Positions 55,677 through 64,000 of a DNA stretch of 64,000 nt are shown here, in pieces (positions within the stretch are counted from its first letter, which is position 1; the number at the start of each line of letters is the position of its first letter). The translations under genes and the position numbers were made by a program. The stretch comes from Candidatus Thorarchaeota archaeon. Lineage in GTDB: Archaea > Asgardarchaeota > Thorarchaeia > Thorarchaeales > Thorarchaeaceae. The notes beneath the pieces are model-generated. The model worked only from the letters and a program-made list of their open reading frames with translations. It did no database searches and was not told where the DNA came from. The stretch spans positions 20,386-84,385 of the forward strand of contig RDOF01000010.1 in assembly GCA_011365025.1 (NCBI GenBank), in the 5' to 3' direction.

Positions 55677-56234
55677 ATGACTGAGATTCCATTACCCCCT
55701 TCCGAAGGTTATGGTGAACCCAAGAAAGGCTCATGTCTTGGTGGCTGTAACAAGGTTCTGTGTGTTCTCATTATAGCAGTTATAGTGATAGCCGGCGTAA
55801 TTGCTGTTGTGCTTAACAGCTCACCTTCATATGAGTCTAGGGTCATAAACTCGTGGACCGATGCGGACGTTGATCCTGATACAGTTTCCTATTACCGCGC
55901 TGGATTCACAGTGAGTACGTCTGAGTTAGGAGGCGGTGCGCCAACGGTGCGCTTTGAGGTCACAGTTGACAATGGTAATGACGCAGGTAGCGTGGATATT
56001 TCGATGCATGTCTATGAATGCAGCGTGGCTACTGTGGATGCCGCACCCACTTGGGATGATTTGTCCACCTATACTGTCGATTGGGACTATGACACTGGGT
56101 CAATGTATACTGACGTGCAGCTCTATGATTATGCTCAGACCTACACTTGGGTCCTTATGTTCCACTATGACGGTGTGAAATCCGATGTGTGGAGTAGCGA
56201 CATGACAATCACATTGCTGTACAACTGGGCCTAG
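55677..56234 (+). CDS. MTEIPLPP-type membrane-anchored protein (copy 1)
   Basis: A 185-residue protein: cytoplasmic N-terminus MTEIPLPPSEGYGEPKKG, one membrane helix (~28-48, VLCVLIIAVIVIAGVIAVV), then an extracellular beta-rich domain with Trp/Tyr/Asp. The site GGGAGG precedes the ATG (an open extension upstream is discounted). A weak hairpin plus CTCTCTCCTTTTT follows. The tandem gene at 56417 has the same plan. Family not recognised. Confidence 0.8.
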   Translation: MTEIPLPPSEGYGEPKKGSCLGGCNKVLCVLIIAVIVIAGVIAVVLNSSPSYESRVINSWTDADVDPDTVSYYRAGFTVSTSELGGGAPTVRFEVTVDNGNDAGSVDISMHVYECSVATVDAAPTWDDLSTYTVDWDYDTGSMYTDVQLYDYAQTYTWVLMFHYDGVKSDVWSSDMTITLLYNWA

Positions 56235-56416
56235 TCAAGAAGAAAATGGGGTTTGATATTCAATTTCAAATCCCTCTCTCCTTTTTGGCAACATTAAGCG
56301 GATGGTCGCTGGGAGCAGGCATGAAGAGGCACCGAATCAAGCCTGAAATGCACAGGCAACGATAATAAGTACAAGTGTCAGCATAAGCTCCTTCACCATT
56401 ACATGGGAGGAGAAGA

Positions 56417-57004
56417 ATGACCGAGATTCCCTTACCCCCGGACGAATATTCAGGTGTGGAGCCCGAGAAGAAGGGCGGCTTCTGCAAGAATATACTAATA
56501 ATCGCAGTGATTCTCATGATCGTTGTCGGTGCAGTTGTCGGTTTCACGATGTTCTCAGATGGGCCAACAACAACAACAACACAGCAAGTGAACTGGGATT
56601 CCCGCGATATTGCTGATTGGAATAATGTGGACATCGAAACCTCAGATACTGTTTACTACAGAAATCAGTTTACAGTATCTTCGTATGAAACGGAAACAGA
56701 TGAGATTCCCTATGTTCAGTTCGAGATTTCCATAGATGATATGGGTGCTGACACAGGAACGGTGGGAATTCATGTTGCTATCTATCAAACCACCATGAGT
56801 GTTGTAGACGATGCCGCCACCTGGTCTGAGCTTGATACGTACTTGGTTGGCGAGGGTGATTACTCTAATTCGGTGAATGCCTACGCGGACTTGGAAACCT
56901 ATTCTGATACATATACATGGGTTGTCTGGTTCGAATATAGCGGCAAAACCGATACCTGGGTTGTCGACCTTCTCATCACTTTGAACTACGCCTACTACGT
57001 GTGA
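56417..57004 (+). CDS. MTEIPLPP-type membrane-anchored protein (copy 2)
   Basis: 195 residues; tandem paralog of the preceding protein. It has the same MTEIPLPP(D)E start, Lys/Gly-rich juxtamembrane part, one helix (about 27-48), a short Thr-rich spacer, and an outer domain with ATWSELDTYLV and YTWVVWFEY matching ATPTWDDLSTYTV and YTWVLMFHY in the first. The site GGGAGGAGAAG precedes the ATG. The stop codon forms the first base pairs of a terminator hairpin. Function unknown. Confidence 0.8.
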   Translation: MTEIPLPPDEYSGVEPEKKGGFCKNILIIAVILMIVVGAVVGFTMFSDGPTTTTTQQVNWDSRDIADWNNVDIETSDTVYYRNQFTVSSYETETDEIPYVQFEISIDDMGADTGTVGIHVAIYQTTMSVVDDAATWSELDTYLVGEGDYSNSVNAYADLETYSDTYTWVVWFEYSGKTDTWVVDLLITLNYAYYV

Positions 57005-57035
57005 GGGAATTTGCTCCCTCACCTCGTTCTTCGTG
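57002..57035 (+). terminator. Hairpin plus pyrimidine-rich terminator starting at the stop codon
   Basis: TGAGGGA (57002-57008, including the TGA stop) pairs with TCCCTCA (57015-57021) and is followed by CCTCGTTCTTC. It separates the paralog gene from the convergent ABC permease gene end at 57041. Confidence 0.65.
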
Positions 57036-57040
57036 CTTCA

Positions 57041-58684
57041 CTAGTCCTTGAGCATCTTGGGGACAGCTCTTAGTATCAGAAGCATCTCCACTGCCACAAT
57101 TACGGCTTGAGCCAGAAAGCTGAAAATGTGTTGACCTGTGAGAATCATCGCACCAGCGTATCCAAGCAGCGGGGCTATCCCTGCAATGCCTCCAATCGCA
57201 GCCGCGAAGAAAGCTATCCCTGGGTCACTTGAGAAATCAATGGAAGTGGCTCGTCCACCGCCCCTTATCCTGTACAACACCGCACCGGTTAGAAATGCCA
57301 AACCAAAACCAAGGGGCAATTGGATAATTGGAATCAAGAGTATTACCGGCAGAATCAGGGGGAAGAATAGAAGACTAAGAGTTAGGATAACCATTGAAGC
57401 GAGATACGGAATTAATGCAATCACTGCCTTTGCTTCCAAGGTCATTGTCGTAGCTATCGGTAGACCTTCCTGTATGGACGCACCCTGAGCATCAAACCTC
57501 AGAACGGATACTATACCAATGCCTCCGAAGATATTGGCATATTCAACTGCTACGAGTACCGCTCTACTTCGTAAAGCCTCTTGTTGGGACCATCCCCAAA
57601 ACATTGGGATCATCATCATGAGCAAGAAGAGTGGAATAACAAAAACGAATACCGAACCTATGTTTCTTGTTGCAAGTTTCAAATCCTTCCTAATGATTGC
57701 TCTTAGGGGCGTTGCAATATCAACTGCAGCAAGTCGAATCTTGGTTGCCGTTGATGTGGCGACATTGCCTAAGGCAACCGCTCTTAGCGTGCCTTGGGTT
57801 TTCTGATATGATAGAATTGCAAGCAGTGAGTATAGCCCGACAGCAGCCAAAGCCACCAGCACGGTCGTTTGCTCAAACATCACACTCTGTGTCATTGCGG
57901 ATGTTAAGATGCCGTATGAAAACGGGAATATAATGGCAAGTCCTGTATAAACTTCGGGCCCAGCTGATGTTGCAAGCTGCCCAATGATTTCGATTATTGC
58001 CGGCATGAAACTGCCAAAGCTAAAGACCAGTATCATCCCAATTGCCATACCAAGCGATGCGGAAATCCTAACAATGGCTGATACCTTGCTATCGTCGGTA
58101 CTAATAGATTTTACATGAAACCATTTTGTCAGCTTGACCAGACTGCCGATTGAGAGGGACGCAGTGGCTCCACAAGCAAGGAGAGCCAACAGAAATGGTA
58201 CCCAGCCAAAGAAGAATAGAATCATCAGTGGGGCCACAGTTAGGATGACTACAATTTGAATAATGAATGCGCGAATGAATGCCATGAAGGTCAATCCTTC
58301 AAGGTCTTTCTGACTCAGGGGCAATGTTGCTGGGAGTTTCATAGCTCCTGCGGAGAAGAAACCTGTTGTGGCTGTCAGGTTCATGAATATAATCACAACG
58401 AAACTCAGAAGGAGAAAGAAAGAAAGCCCGATGGCAAACCTTGGTCCAAGTTCACCTAGCGTAACATAAAGCGCAGAAGAACCAATTGTGACTGCCGCAA
58501 GTGTGCAGATAATCACAGTCGTAACAAGTGAAGTGATTCTGGTAGACGACTTAATTCTCCGTCCAATCAAATCCGCATTTTCCTTGACTCGTGCCAAGTT
58601 CGCTGGATTGGCCTCAAGCTGTCCCTTGAATCTTGTTTCTCTTACAATGATTCCTGCTATTCTCCAGCGCTCTGAGAGTTTCAT
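57041..58684 (-). CDS. ABC-2-type exporter permease
   Basis: A 547-residue membrane protein with about 12-14 hydrophobic segments, directly downstream of an ABC ATPase gene. Its start overlaps the ATPase stop by 4 bp (ATGA). It is the permease of an ABC-2-type exporter; the substrate is unknown. Confidence 0.82.
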   Translation of the reverse strand: MKLSERWRIAGIIVRETRFKGQLEANPANLARVKENADLIGRRIKSSTRITSLVTTVIICTLAAVTIGSSALYVTLGELGPRFAIGLSFFLLLSFVVIIFMNLTATTGFFSAGAMKLPATLPLSQKDLEGLTFMAFIRAFIIQIVVILTVAPLMILFFFGWVPFLLALLACGATASLSIGSLVKLTKWFHVKSISTDDSKVSAIVRISASLGMAIGMILVFSFGSFMPAIIEIIGQLATSAGPEVYTGLAIIFPFSYGILTSAMTQSVMFEQTTVLVALAAVGLYSLLAILSYQKTQGTLRAVALGNVATSTATKIRLAAVDIATPLRAIIRKDLKLATRNIGSVFVFVIPLFLLMMMIPMFWGWSQQEALRSRAVLVAVEYANIFGGIGIVSVLRFDAQGASIQEGLPIATTMTLEAKAVIALIPYLASMVILTLSLLFFPLILPVILLIPIIQLPLGFGLAFLTGAVLYRIRGGGRATSIDFSSDPGIAFFAAAIGGIAGIAPLLGYAGAMILTGQHIFSFLAQAVIVAVEMLLILRAVPKMLKD

Positions 58685-59463
58685 TCCGTGAGCGCCTCCC
58701 TGAGAGATACTACTCCCTCGCGAACCTCATCTTCCTGCTCGGTGAGTGCAAGGAATACTCTCTCCAGATTAGCTCCTTCTGCATTGGTCATTTTGCGAAG
58801 CTCGTCAAGAGTCCCGATGCCCACAATCTTTCCATCATCGATGATACCCACGCGGTCGCACAGAGCTTCTGCAACTTCCATAATGTGGGAGCTGAGAAGC
58901 ACTGCTCCTCCATTCTCAACATGGATCTTGATGATGTCCTTGATGATCTTTGCCGTGCGGACATCCAGACCCGAGAAGGGCTCGTCAAGAATGAGAAGTT
59001 TCGGTGTATGAAGGAGGGCTGATATGAGCAAGGTCTTTTGCTTGTTACCCTGTGATAAGGCAACTATCAGTTTATCGTAGTATTTCTCAAAATCCAGAGC
59101 CTTCACCATTTCGCGAATGCGTGTGGTCGTCTTGTCTTGGGGTAGCTCTCGAATTGAGGCTATGAAATCAAAGAGTTCCCTTGGAGTCAATGATTCATAC
59201 AACTGCTGTTCCTCTGGGACATAACCGACATGTTTCTTAACCTCAACAGGGTCATTCTGCGAAGAAACTCCGAATACCTCTGCGGAGCCAGAGTCAGGAT
59301 CAAGCAGACCCATCAGAACCTTTATCGTTGTTGTTTTTCCTGCGCCATTTGGTCCCAAGAGACCGAAGATTTCTCCTTCGCGAACCTCGAAAGAAATATC
59401 ACTTACTGCTACGAGATCTCCGTATGACTTCACCAAATTTCTAATTTTAACCGCTATACTCAA
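58681..59463 (-). CDS. ABC transporter ATP-binding protein
   Basis: A 260-residue ATPase. Walker A is GPNGAGKTTTIK, the signature is LSQGNKQKT, Walker B is LLILDEPFSGLD, and the His switch is SSHIME. It belongs to the ABC-2/DrrA-like exporter group. Gene overlap by 4 bp with the permease shows they form one transporter. An AGGAG site lies ~11 nt before the ATG. Confidence 0.95.
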   Translation of the reverse strand: MSIAVKIRNLVKSYGDLVAVSDISFEVREGEIFGLLGPNGAGKTTTIKVLMGLLDPDSGSAEVFGVSSQNDPVEVKKHVGYVPEEQQLYESLTPRELFDFIASIRELPQDKTTTRIREMVKALDFEKYYDKLIVALSQGNKQKTLLISALLHTPKLLILDEPFSGLDVRTAKIIKDIIKIHVENGGAVLLSSHIMEVAEALCDRVGIIDDGKIVGIGTLDELRKMTNAEGANLERVFLALTEQEDEVREGVVSLREALTE

Positions 59464-59848
59464 ACGAGCCTTCTCCTTTTGATCCTAATGAAAACGAACT
59501 TGAGGGAGAACCAATTCCATTTGATGCATTCCTGGTAGGTTTAGTGCTGTATTCATTTGCTATAATCATATTTTCATCATGGAATTAGTTCTCAAAGTTT
59601 CATATTATTCTATCATTCTTGACCATCAAGTCAACATTCATTGACCTATTCCGATTGGTACTTCTCCCATTTCTATATAATCCCTGCTTTTGGAGTAACT
59701 CATTTAACAAGCATATGTTGGTTTGCTTCCAAAAGGACGAAGTCACGAAGAGATTCATGTTCTTATAGGGAACCAGTGAATTGTACCTCCGTGCGACTGA
59801 GAGACCTTGCCATTCTAATTCAGAAGGTGATATATCATATTCGCAGTA
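59464..59848. other. AT-rich intergenic region without a convincing gene
   Basis: About 385 nt between the ABC ATPase start (59463) and the GNAT gene. It should hold the divergent promoters: an AT-rich stretch near 59560-59620 for the minus strand and GATATATCAT near 59828-59836 for the plus strand. A minus-strand frame at 59600-59905 lacks coding character. No structured RNA was recognised. Confidence 0.5.
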
Positions 59849-60946
59849 TTGGACAAATGGAATTTCGAAAGCGCGCGGCAATTGTTCAAGGGATTTGATT
59901 ACCAAGTCGTTGTGAGAGCGGTGATCGAGAAATCGTCACCAGGCACGATCTGGGTAGATGACACTGCCAAACCTGAATGCGGGTTTATGGCCACAACCGA
60001 AGGATGGTTCTTGGCTGGAAATCCAAACAGGATGGAATTCAATAAAGGACTCAGAGAATTGGCACATGATATGATCTTGAGAGGCAACTTCCGTTCACCG
60101 GTCAACCCCAATTTCCTTAGCTATCTCTTCTTCCATATAGACTCCAATGAATGGATATCTCGGTTTCCGTATATTTTCGATATCCGACGTCCACTTCCCA
60201 CCTACAGAATTCATTTCATCTGCGACAATGTCACCTTGGACTGGAAGAATAGGATACCTGAAGGCTATCGGCTTCTGCAGATTGACTCAAGCTTTGACAA
60301 AGATGTTCTAGAATTTCCAGGTGACATCAAGGAGCGGGCTGAACACAGCTTGGAGGACCAAAAGAAGCGAGGTTTCGGGCTTTGCTTGCTTCACGGAAAC
60401 AAGATTGTGGTGTGGATAAATGCTGATTGTGCCAGTGGGGATGAATGTGAGATTGGCATCATAACAACGGAGGCATACAGACGGAAGGGACTCGGGGCTC
60501 TTGCCGCAGCGGCATCTGTCGATAATTGTCTATCATCCGGATATTCAACCGTAGGCTGGCATTGTGAGAATCACAACTATGGGTCCATTGCAGTTGCTCA
60601 AAAGGTTGGATTTGTGAAGGAACGCGATTACGTTCACTACATTTGCATGGTAGACGAAGCCGAGCATCTTGCGGAATCAGCAATGAGGCATTTCTACAAT
60701 AGGCTATACAATGATGCAATACTGGATTTTCAGAGAGCATTCGGAATTGGCGACGTACATGCGTGGTTTTACACTCTAGCTGCAAAGTCTTATGCAGCAA
60801 TTGGAAATAGAGCTGAGGCTTTTGAGCATTTTATGGAGGCGAAAAGACGCGGATGGAGTAATTGGGATGAAATTCTTCATGATGATATCCTCAAATCTTT
60901 TTTTTCGAAAGGGGAATGGAGCATGCTAGCAAAGGAGCTCACGTGA
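59849..60946 (+). CDS. GNAT-family acetyltransferase with C-terminal helical extension
   Basis: 365 residues. An N-terminal region (~1-125) of unknown fold precedes a GNAT domain with motif A RRKGLGALAAAASVD and the following GWHCENHNYGSIAVAQKVGF (typical C-terminal GNAT half). A TPR-like helical extension (~275-365) follows. The architecture resembles GNAT_acetyltr_2-type proteins. The start is a TTG (59849) with no clear ribosome site, so it is uncertain. Substrate unknown; it lies between the ABC exporter and mutS. Confidence 0.75.
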   Translation: MDKWNFESARQLFKGFDYQVVVRAVIEKSSPGTIWVDDTAKPECGFMATTEGWFLAGNPNRMEFNKGLRELAHDMILRGNFRSPVNPNFLSYLFFHIDSNEWISRFPYIFDIRRPLPTYRIHFICDNVTLDWKNRIPEGYRLLQIDSSFDKDVLEFPGDIKERAEHSLEDQKKRGFGLCLLHGNKIVVWINADCASGDECEIGIITTEAYRRKGLGALAAAASVDNCLSSGYSTVGWHCENHNYGSIAVAQKVGFVKERDYVHYICMVDEAEHLAESAMRHFYNRLYNDAILDFQRAFGIGDVHAWFYTLAAKSYAAIGNRAEAFEHFMEAKRRGWSNWDEILHDDILKSFFSKGEWSMLAKELT

Positions 60947-61050
60947 TGTGCCTACCATGATGGCACCTCCAACGGCATGAGAAACGCCCGCAGAAGATCC
61001 GAACATCATGAGCCATATCACGTGGTCGTTCATGTAACAGCGGGGTTGAC

Positions 61051-63654
61051 TCAATCCTCCCTGTTTTTCGCTTCGTCTTGCATTTCCTTCAGCTTAATCA
61101 AAGCATCAAGCGGGGTCAATCGCTCAAGGTCCATGTGCTTTATTCTCTCAACAATCGGATCGTCAATTGTCAATGTTTCTAGACTGGTTTGCACAGGCTC
61201 CTCCACTCTGTCACTGGCTCCTCCCATTTCAACAGAGTTCTGTCTTTCCAGTTTTAGGAGCAGCTGTTTTGCCCGCTTCACGACACCATCGGGAACTCCT
61301 GCCAGGGCCGCCACATGCACCCCGTAGCTTCGGTCTGTGCCGCCATCCACAATTTTGTAGAGGAAAACTATGCCATCTCCAGTTTCTCTGGCTAAGGTAT
61401 GAACATTCTTCACACCATGATACATGCTCGCCATGTCCGTCAGTTGGTAGAAGTGTGTTGCAAACATGGCTCTGCATTTCATTGTGACAATCTGCTCAGC
61501 CACAGCCCACGCTAAAGCCATTCCATCAAAAGTGGAGGTTCCTCGACCTATCTCGTCCAAAACGACCAAGCTTCTTTCTGTGGCATTATTGAGAATGTTG
61601 GCAGTTTCTATCATTTCAACCATGAATGTTGATTGTCGTGCAGTGAGGTCGTCAAAGGCTCCCACACGTGTGAAGATCCTGTCAGTGACACCAATCTCGG
61701 CTGACTTGGCTGGGACAAATGAGCCCATTTGAGCTAACAAGACCATGAGAGCGCACTGGCGCATGTAGGTGCTCTTCCCGCCCATGTTTGGTCCTGTCAC
61801 AATGAGAAGACTACTCCCGCCGTCGCCTAGCTCCGTGCTATTCGGAATAAACTCGTTGGGACCAAGTATTACCTCAAGTGATGGATGTCGGCCATCGACG
61901 ATTTTTATTCTTGATTTGTTTGTCACCTTAGGTCTCGTGTACCTCCGAAGCACTGCCACTTCTGCCAGAGCGGCCAGCACATCGCCTACTGCAATTGCAT
62001 CGGAGTTATTCCTGAGGGCGTCAATTTCAGCCTTCACCTGGCTTCTGAGGTCCTCATATATTTGGAACTCCAGCTGGTTGATTTTGTCTTCTCCAGCCAA
62101 GACCGATGCTTCCTTCTCCTTCAAGTCAGGAGTAATGAACCGCTCGGCGTTGGTGAGTGTCTGCTTTCTCTCATAGTCATCAGGAACCATACCTAGGTTC
62201 GCTTTCGTGACTTCAATGTAGTATCCAAAGACCTTGTTGAAGCCCACACGGAGTGATTTGATTCCAGTGCGTCTTCGTTCTCTTACCTGCAATGAAGCTA
62301 TCCATTTCTTGTCGGAGGCAATACCTCCCTTTAGGGCATCAAGTTCTTTGCTGAAACCTTCTCGAATCATGCCTCCGTCTTTGACGCTCAGCGGAGGTTC
62401 ATCCATGATGGCCTCTTTCAGAGTCTTAGTCAGTTTTCCCAGAGGATTAATCGCTTTCGCCGATTCGGCGAAGAGCTCTGATTTGAATTCACTAAGTATC
62501 CTCTTGATTCCTGGGAGTTTCTCAAGAACCCTTCTCAGTCCCACAAGCTCCCTAGCATTCGACACCCCGAAGACTATCCTGCTGGACATTCTTTCAAGGT
62601 CTCCAAGGTTGCTTAACGCGTCAGATATCTCTCGTCTATTCAAGGCCGTTCTGGCAAGTTCTTCTACCGCATCAAGCCTCTTGTCTATTTCAGAAATATC
62701 CATCAGGGGCTGGAGTATCCATTGCTTGAGCTTCCGTTTTCCCATCGGCGTCATTGTCTTTGATAGAACCGAGAGAAGAGTGCCTCTGGTAGATCCATCT
62801 CTTGCATTTCGGACGAGCTCTAGGTTTCTCTGAGTCGTACTATCAAGAACCATGTATGATTCTGTGGTGTAAGTTCTGATCCCTGTTAGAGTCGTGACAT
62901 TCGCCTTGTGGACCTGCTCCAAATAGGCCAGAATTGCGCCGGCAGCACCCACGGCCACAATCTTTCCAGAAAGACCGTATCCATCAAGCGATGCGACAGA
63001 GAACTGCTCTTTCAAACGTTCTTCGCCAGAGGCGGCTGAGAATTCGTGATCACTTCTGAAGGTGGGCTTTGCTCCTATTTCACCAAGCAAGTCAATCAAT
63101 CTTTGCCTGTTCCTTATAGACTCCGGAAGCAGCACTTCAGATGGCTTTAGTCGTCCCAGTTCGTTGATTGTTTTTTCGCTCGTATAACTCGCCATCAATT
63201 CGGTTGCAAGAAATTCCCCAGTTGACACATCGACGGCAGCTATCCCTAGTATGTCATCATGCTCCACAAGTGCGACGAGGTAGTTGTTCATGGCATCGTC
63301 AAGCATTCCGCTCTCGAGCACCGTCCCGGGCGTCACAACTCGTACGACATCACGTCGTACAAGGCCCTTTGCTTGCGACGCATCTTCTACTTGATCTGCT
63401 ATAGCCACCGTATGGCCTGATTCCAGAAGCTTAGCTACATATCCATCAACGGCATGATAGGGCACTCCACACATTGGCCATTTTGAAACTCCCTCGCCCC
63501 GTGAAGTAAGCACAATGTCAAGGTCCTTGCTGGCTTGCTTGGCATCCTCATTAAACATCTCGTAGAAATCACCAAGCCTGAACATGAGTATACAATCTGG
63601 ATACTGCTTCTTGAGTTCAAGGTACTGCCTTTGCATGGGAGTGAGTTTCTTCAC
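61051..63654 (-). CDS. mutS: DNA mismatch recognition protein MutS
   Basis: 867-residue mismatch-binding ATPase. The N-terminal mismatch-reading Phe-x-Glu is F30-Y31-E32 (GDFYEMF). Domain order follows bacterial MutS. The C-terminal ATPase has Walker A GPNMGGKSTYMRQ (~619), Walker B LVVLDEIGRGTSTFDG and FATHFYQL. Full length (not a MutS2 type). It acts with MutL (50661-52460) in postreplicative repair. It lies on the same strand as mutL but 8.6 kb upstream of it. This canonical MutS1-MutL pair is unusual in archaea. Confidence 0.97.
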   Translation of the reverse strand: MKKLTPMQRQYLELKKQYPDCILMFRLGDFYEMFNEDAKQASKDLDIVLTSRGEGVSKWPMCGVPYHAVDGYVAKLLESGHTVAIADQVEDASQAKGLVRRDVVRVVTPGTVLESGMLDDAMNNYLVALVEHDDILGIAAVDVSTGEFLATELMASYTSEKTINELGRLKPSEVLLPESIRNRQRLIDLLGEIGAKPTFRSDHEFSAASGEERLKEQFSVASLDGYGLSGKIVAVGAAGAILAYLEQVHKANVTTLTGIRTYTTESYMVLDSTTQRNLELVRNARDGSTRGTLLSVLSKTMTPMGKRKLKQWILQPLMDISEIDKRLDAVEELARTALNRREISDALSNLGDLERMSSRIVFGVSNARELVGLRRVLEKLPGIKRILSEFKSELFAESAKAINPLGKLTKTLKEAIMDEPPLSVKDGGMIREGFSKELDALKGGIASDKKWIASLQVRERRRTGIKSLRVGFNKVFGYYIEVTKANLGMVPDDYERKQTLTNAERFITPDLKEKEASVLAGEDKINQLEFQIYEDLRSQVKAEIDALRNNSDAIAVGDVLAALAEVAVLRRYTRPKVTNKSRIKIVDGRHPSLEVILGPNEFIPNSTELGDGGSSLLIVTGPNMGGKSTYMRQCALMVLLAQMGSFVPAKSAEIGVTDRIFTRVGAFDDLTARQSTFMVEMIETANILNNATERSLVVLDEIGRGTSTFDGMALAWAVAEQIVTMKCRAMFATHFYQLTDMASMYHGVKNVHTLARETGDGIVFLYKIVDGGTDRSYGVHVAALAGVPDGVVKRAKQLLLKLERQNSVEMGGASDRVEEPVQTSLETLTIDDPIVERIKHMDLERLTPLDALIKLKEMQDEAKNRED

Positions 63655-63820
63655 TTTCTTCGACCCGCTGCAGGCTCATTTCGCTGCACCCTCTAATAAC
63701 CGCACCGCATCTGTGAGCATGCCTTTAGATTCACTCAGTACTCTAAATCGGAATATGCAATCGATACTTGTAACGCTCTTGGACTACACTAAAATAGACT
63801 AAGCTCGCTGGTGAGGAGTC

Positions 63821-64000
63821 ATGGTAGATAGCTCATATGATGTTGCCATTGTCGGGGCAGGACCTGCAGGTAGCACAGCTACCCGGGAGCTATCGAAAAT
63901 GGGGTACTCAACTGTCCTGCTGGATCGGAGAAAGGAGATTGGCATTCCTGTTCAATGTGGAGAGCTGTTGCCAACGCCAAACGAGATTCAAAACCTATTT
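63821..64000 (+). CDS. FAD-dependent geranylgeranyl reductase-like protein, N-terminal part
   Basis: Frame from ATG 63821 (site GTGAGGAG) to the window edge, 60 residues. It begins MVDSSYDVAIVGAGPAGST, the FAD-binding GxGxxG motif, and continues with LLDRRKEIGIPVQCGE, typical of archaeal geranylgeranyl/digeranylgeranylglycerophospholipid reductases that saturate membrane lipids. Only the N-terminal part is in the window, so other members of the FAD-oxidoreductase family remain possible. Confidence 0.82.
   Translation, partial: MVDSSYDVAIVGAGPAGSTATRELSKMGYSTVLLDRRKEIGIPVQCGELLPTPNEIQNLF

Noticed and set aside
59600..59905. Minus-strand 101-residue frame in the intergenic region
   Set aside because: Asn/Lys-rich composition from AT-rich DNA, overlaps the GNAT start, and no family resemblance.
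60926..61033. 35-residue minus-strand peptide beginning MNDHVIWLMMFGSS
   Set aside because: It overlaps the 3' end of the GNAT gene, has no ribosome site, and is too short to support.
1..64000. tRNA or rRNA genes, IS elements or prophage in this window
   Set aside because: No tRNA-like T-loop/acceptor pattern, rRNA, transposase or phage structural gene was recognised in intergenic or coding stretches.

Overview
The window looks like chromosomal DNA of an archaeon, most likely an Asgard-group lineage (Thorarchaeota-like). The reasons are archaeal-type housekeeping genes: archaeal S-adenosylmethionine synthetase, archaeal phosphopantetheine adenylyltransferase, archaeal/eukaryal-type Trp- and Gly-tRNA synthetases, a mevalonate-pathway HMG-CoA reductase, a geranylgeranyl-reductase-like flavoprotein, an Nre-family protein, TATA-type promoters, and Shine-Dalgarno sites of GGAGGTGA type. 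They occur beside genes with a bacterial flavour (MutS, MutL, NhaA, class II HMG-CoA reductase, a P-type Ca2+-ATPase) and alpha-solenoid proteins resembling SNAP/trafficking factors. The lineage is inferred; no rRNA or tRNA gene is present to test it. No CRISPR array, insertion sequence or prophage was seen.

Layout. 1-8 kb: truncated metallo-beta-lactamase gene, secreted M14 carboxypeptidase with EF-hand-like insertion, ArsB/NhaD-type permease, small hypotheticals, a zinc-ribbon membrane protein, and SAM synthetase. 8-12 kb: a helix-turn-helix/CBS regulator divergent from SAM synthetase, then a divergent Ski2/Hel308-like helicase with a helical partner. 12-19 kb: an ion-transport block on the minus strand (NhaA, Ca2+-type P-ATPase, NhaP-type antiporter, PhoU-like and amphi-Trp proteins). 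19-28 kb: TrpRS, a 31-residue membrane peptide, two zinc-ribbon membrane proteins, an Nre homolog, an AlaX-type editing protein and a pair of convergent TPR proteins. 28-37 kb: anchored surface protein, HMG-CoA reductase, zinc-ribbon/4-TM protein and a fragment of a paralog, GlyRS, universal stress protein, ASKHA-fold reductive-activator-like protein, PPAT. 37-50 kb: M28-like peptidase, ferritin, a 966-codon polytopic membrane protein and a 1939-residue Trp/Tyr-rich, Thr-stalked surface protein. 50-64 kb: MutL coupled to an amidohydrolase, transaldolase, frameshifted ribulose-phosphate epimerase, two tandem paralogous membrane-anchored proteins, an ABC exporter, a GNAT protein, MutS and the start of a geranylgeranyl reductase-like gene.

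Themes. Coding density is high and convergent genes often abut or share stop codons. Several 3' ends carry a GC hairpin followed by a pyrimidine run. Several starts are TTG but have excellent Shine-Dalgarno sites. The most interesting unexplained material is: the divergent helicase/helical-partner pair, the zinc-ribbon membrane families with a conserved acidic-Trp-Leu tail, the MTEIPLPP-type tandem paralogs, the giant surface protein with its polytopic neighbour, and the possible SAM-responsive regulator with an inverted repeat in the divergent SAM-synthetase promoter region.
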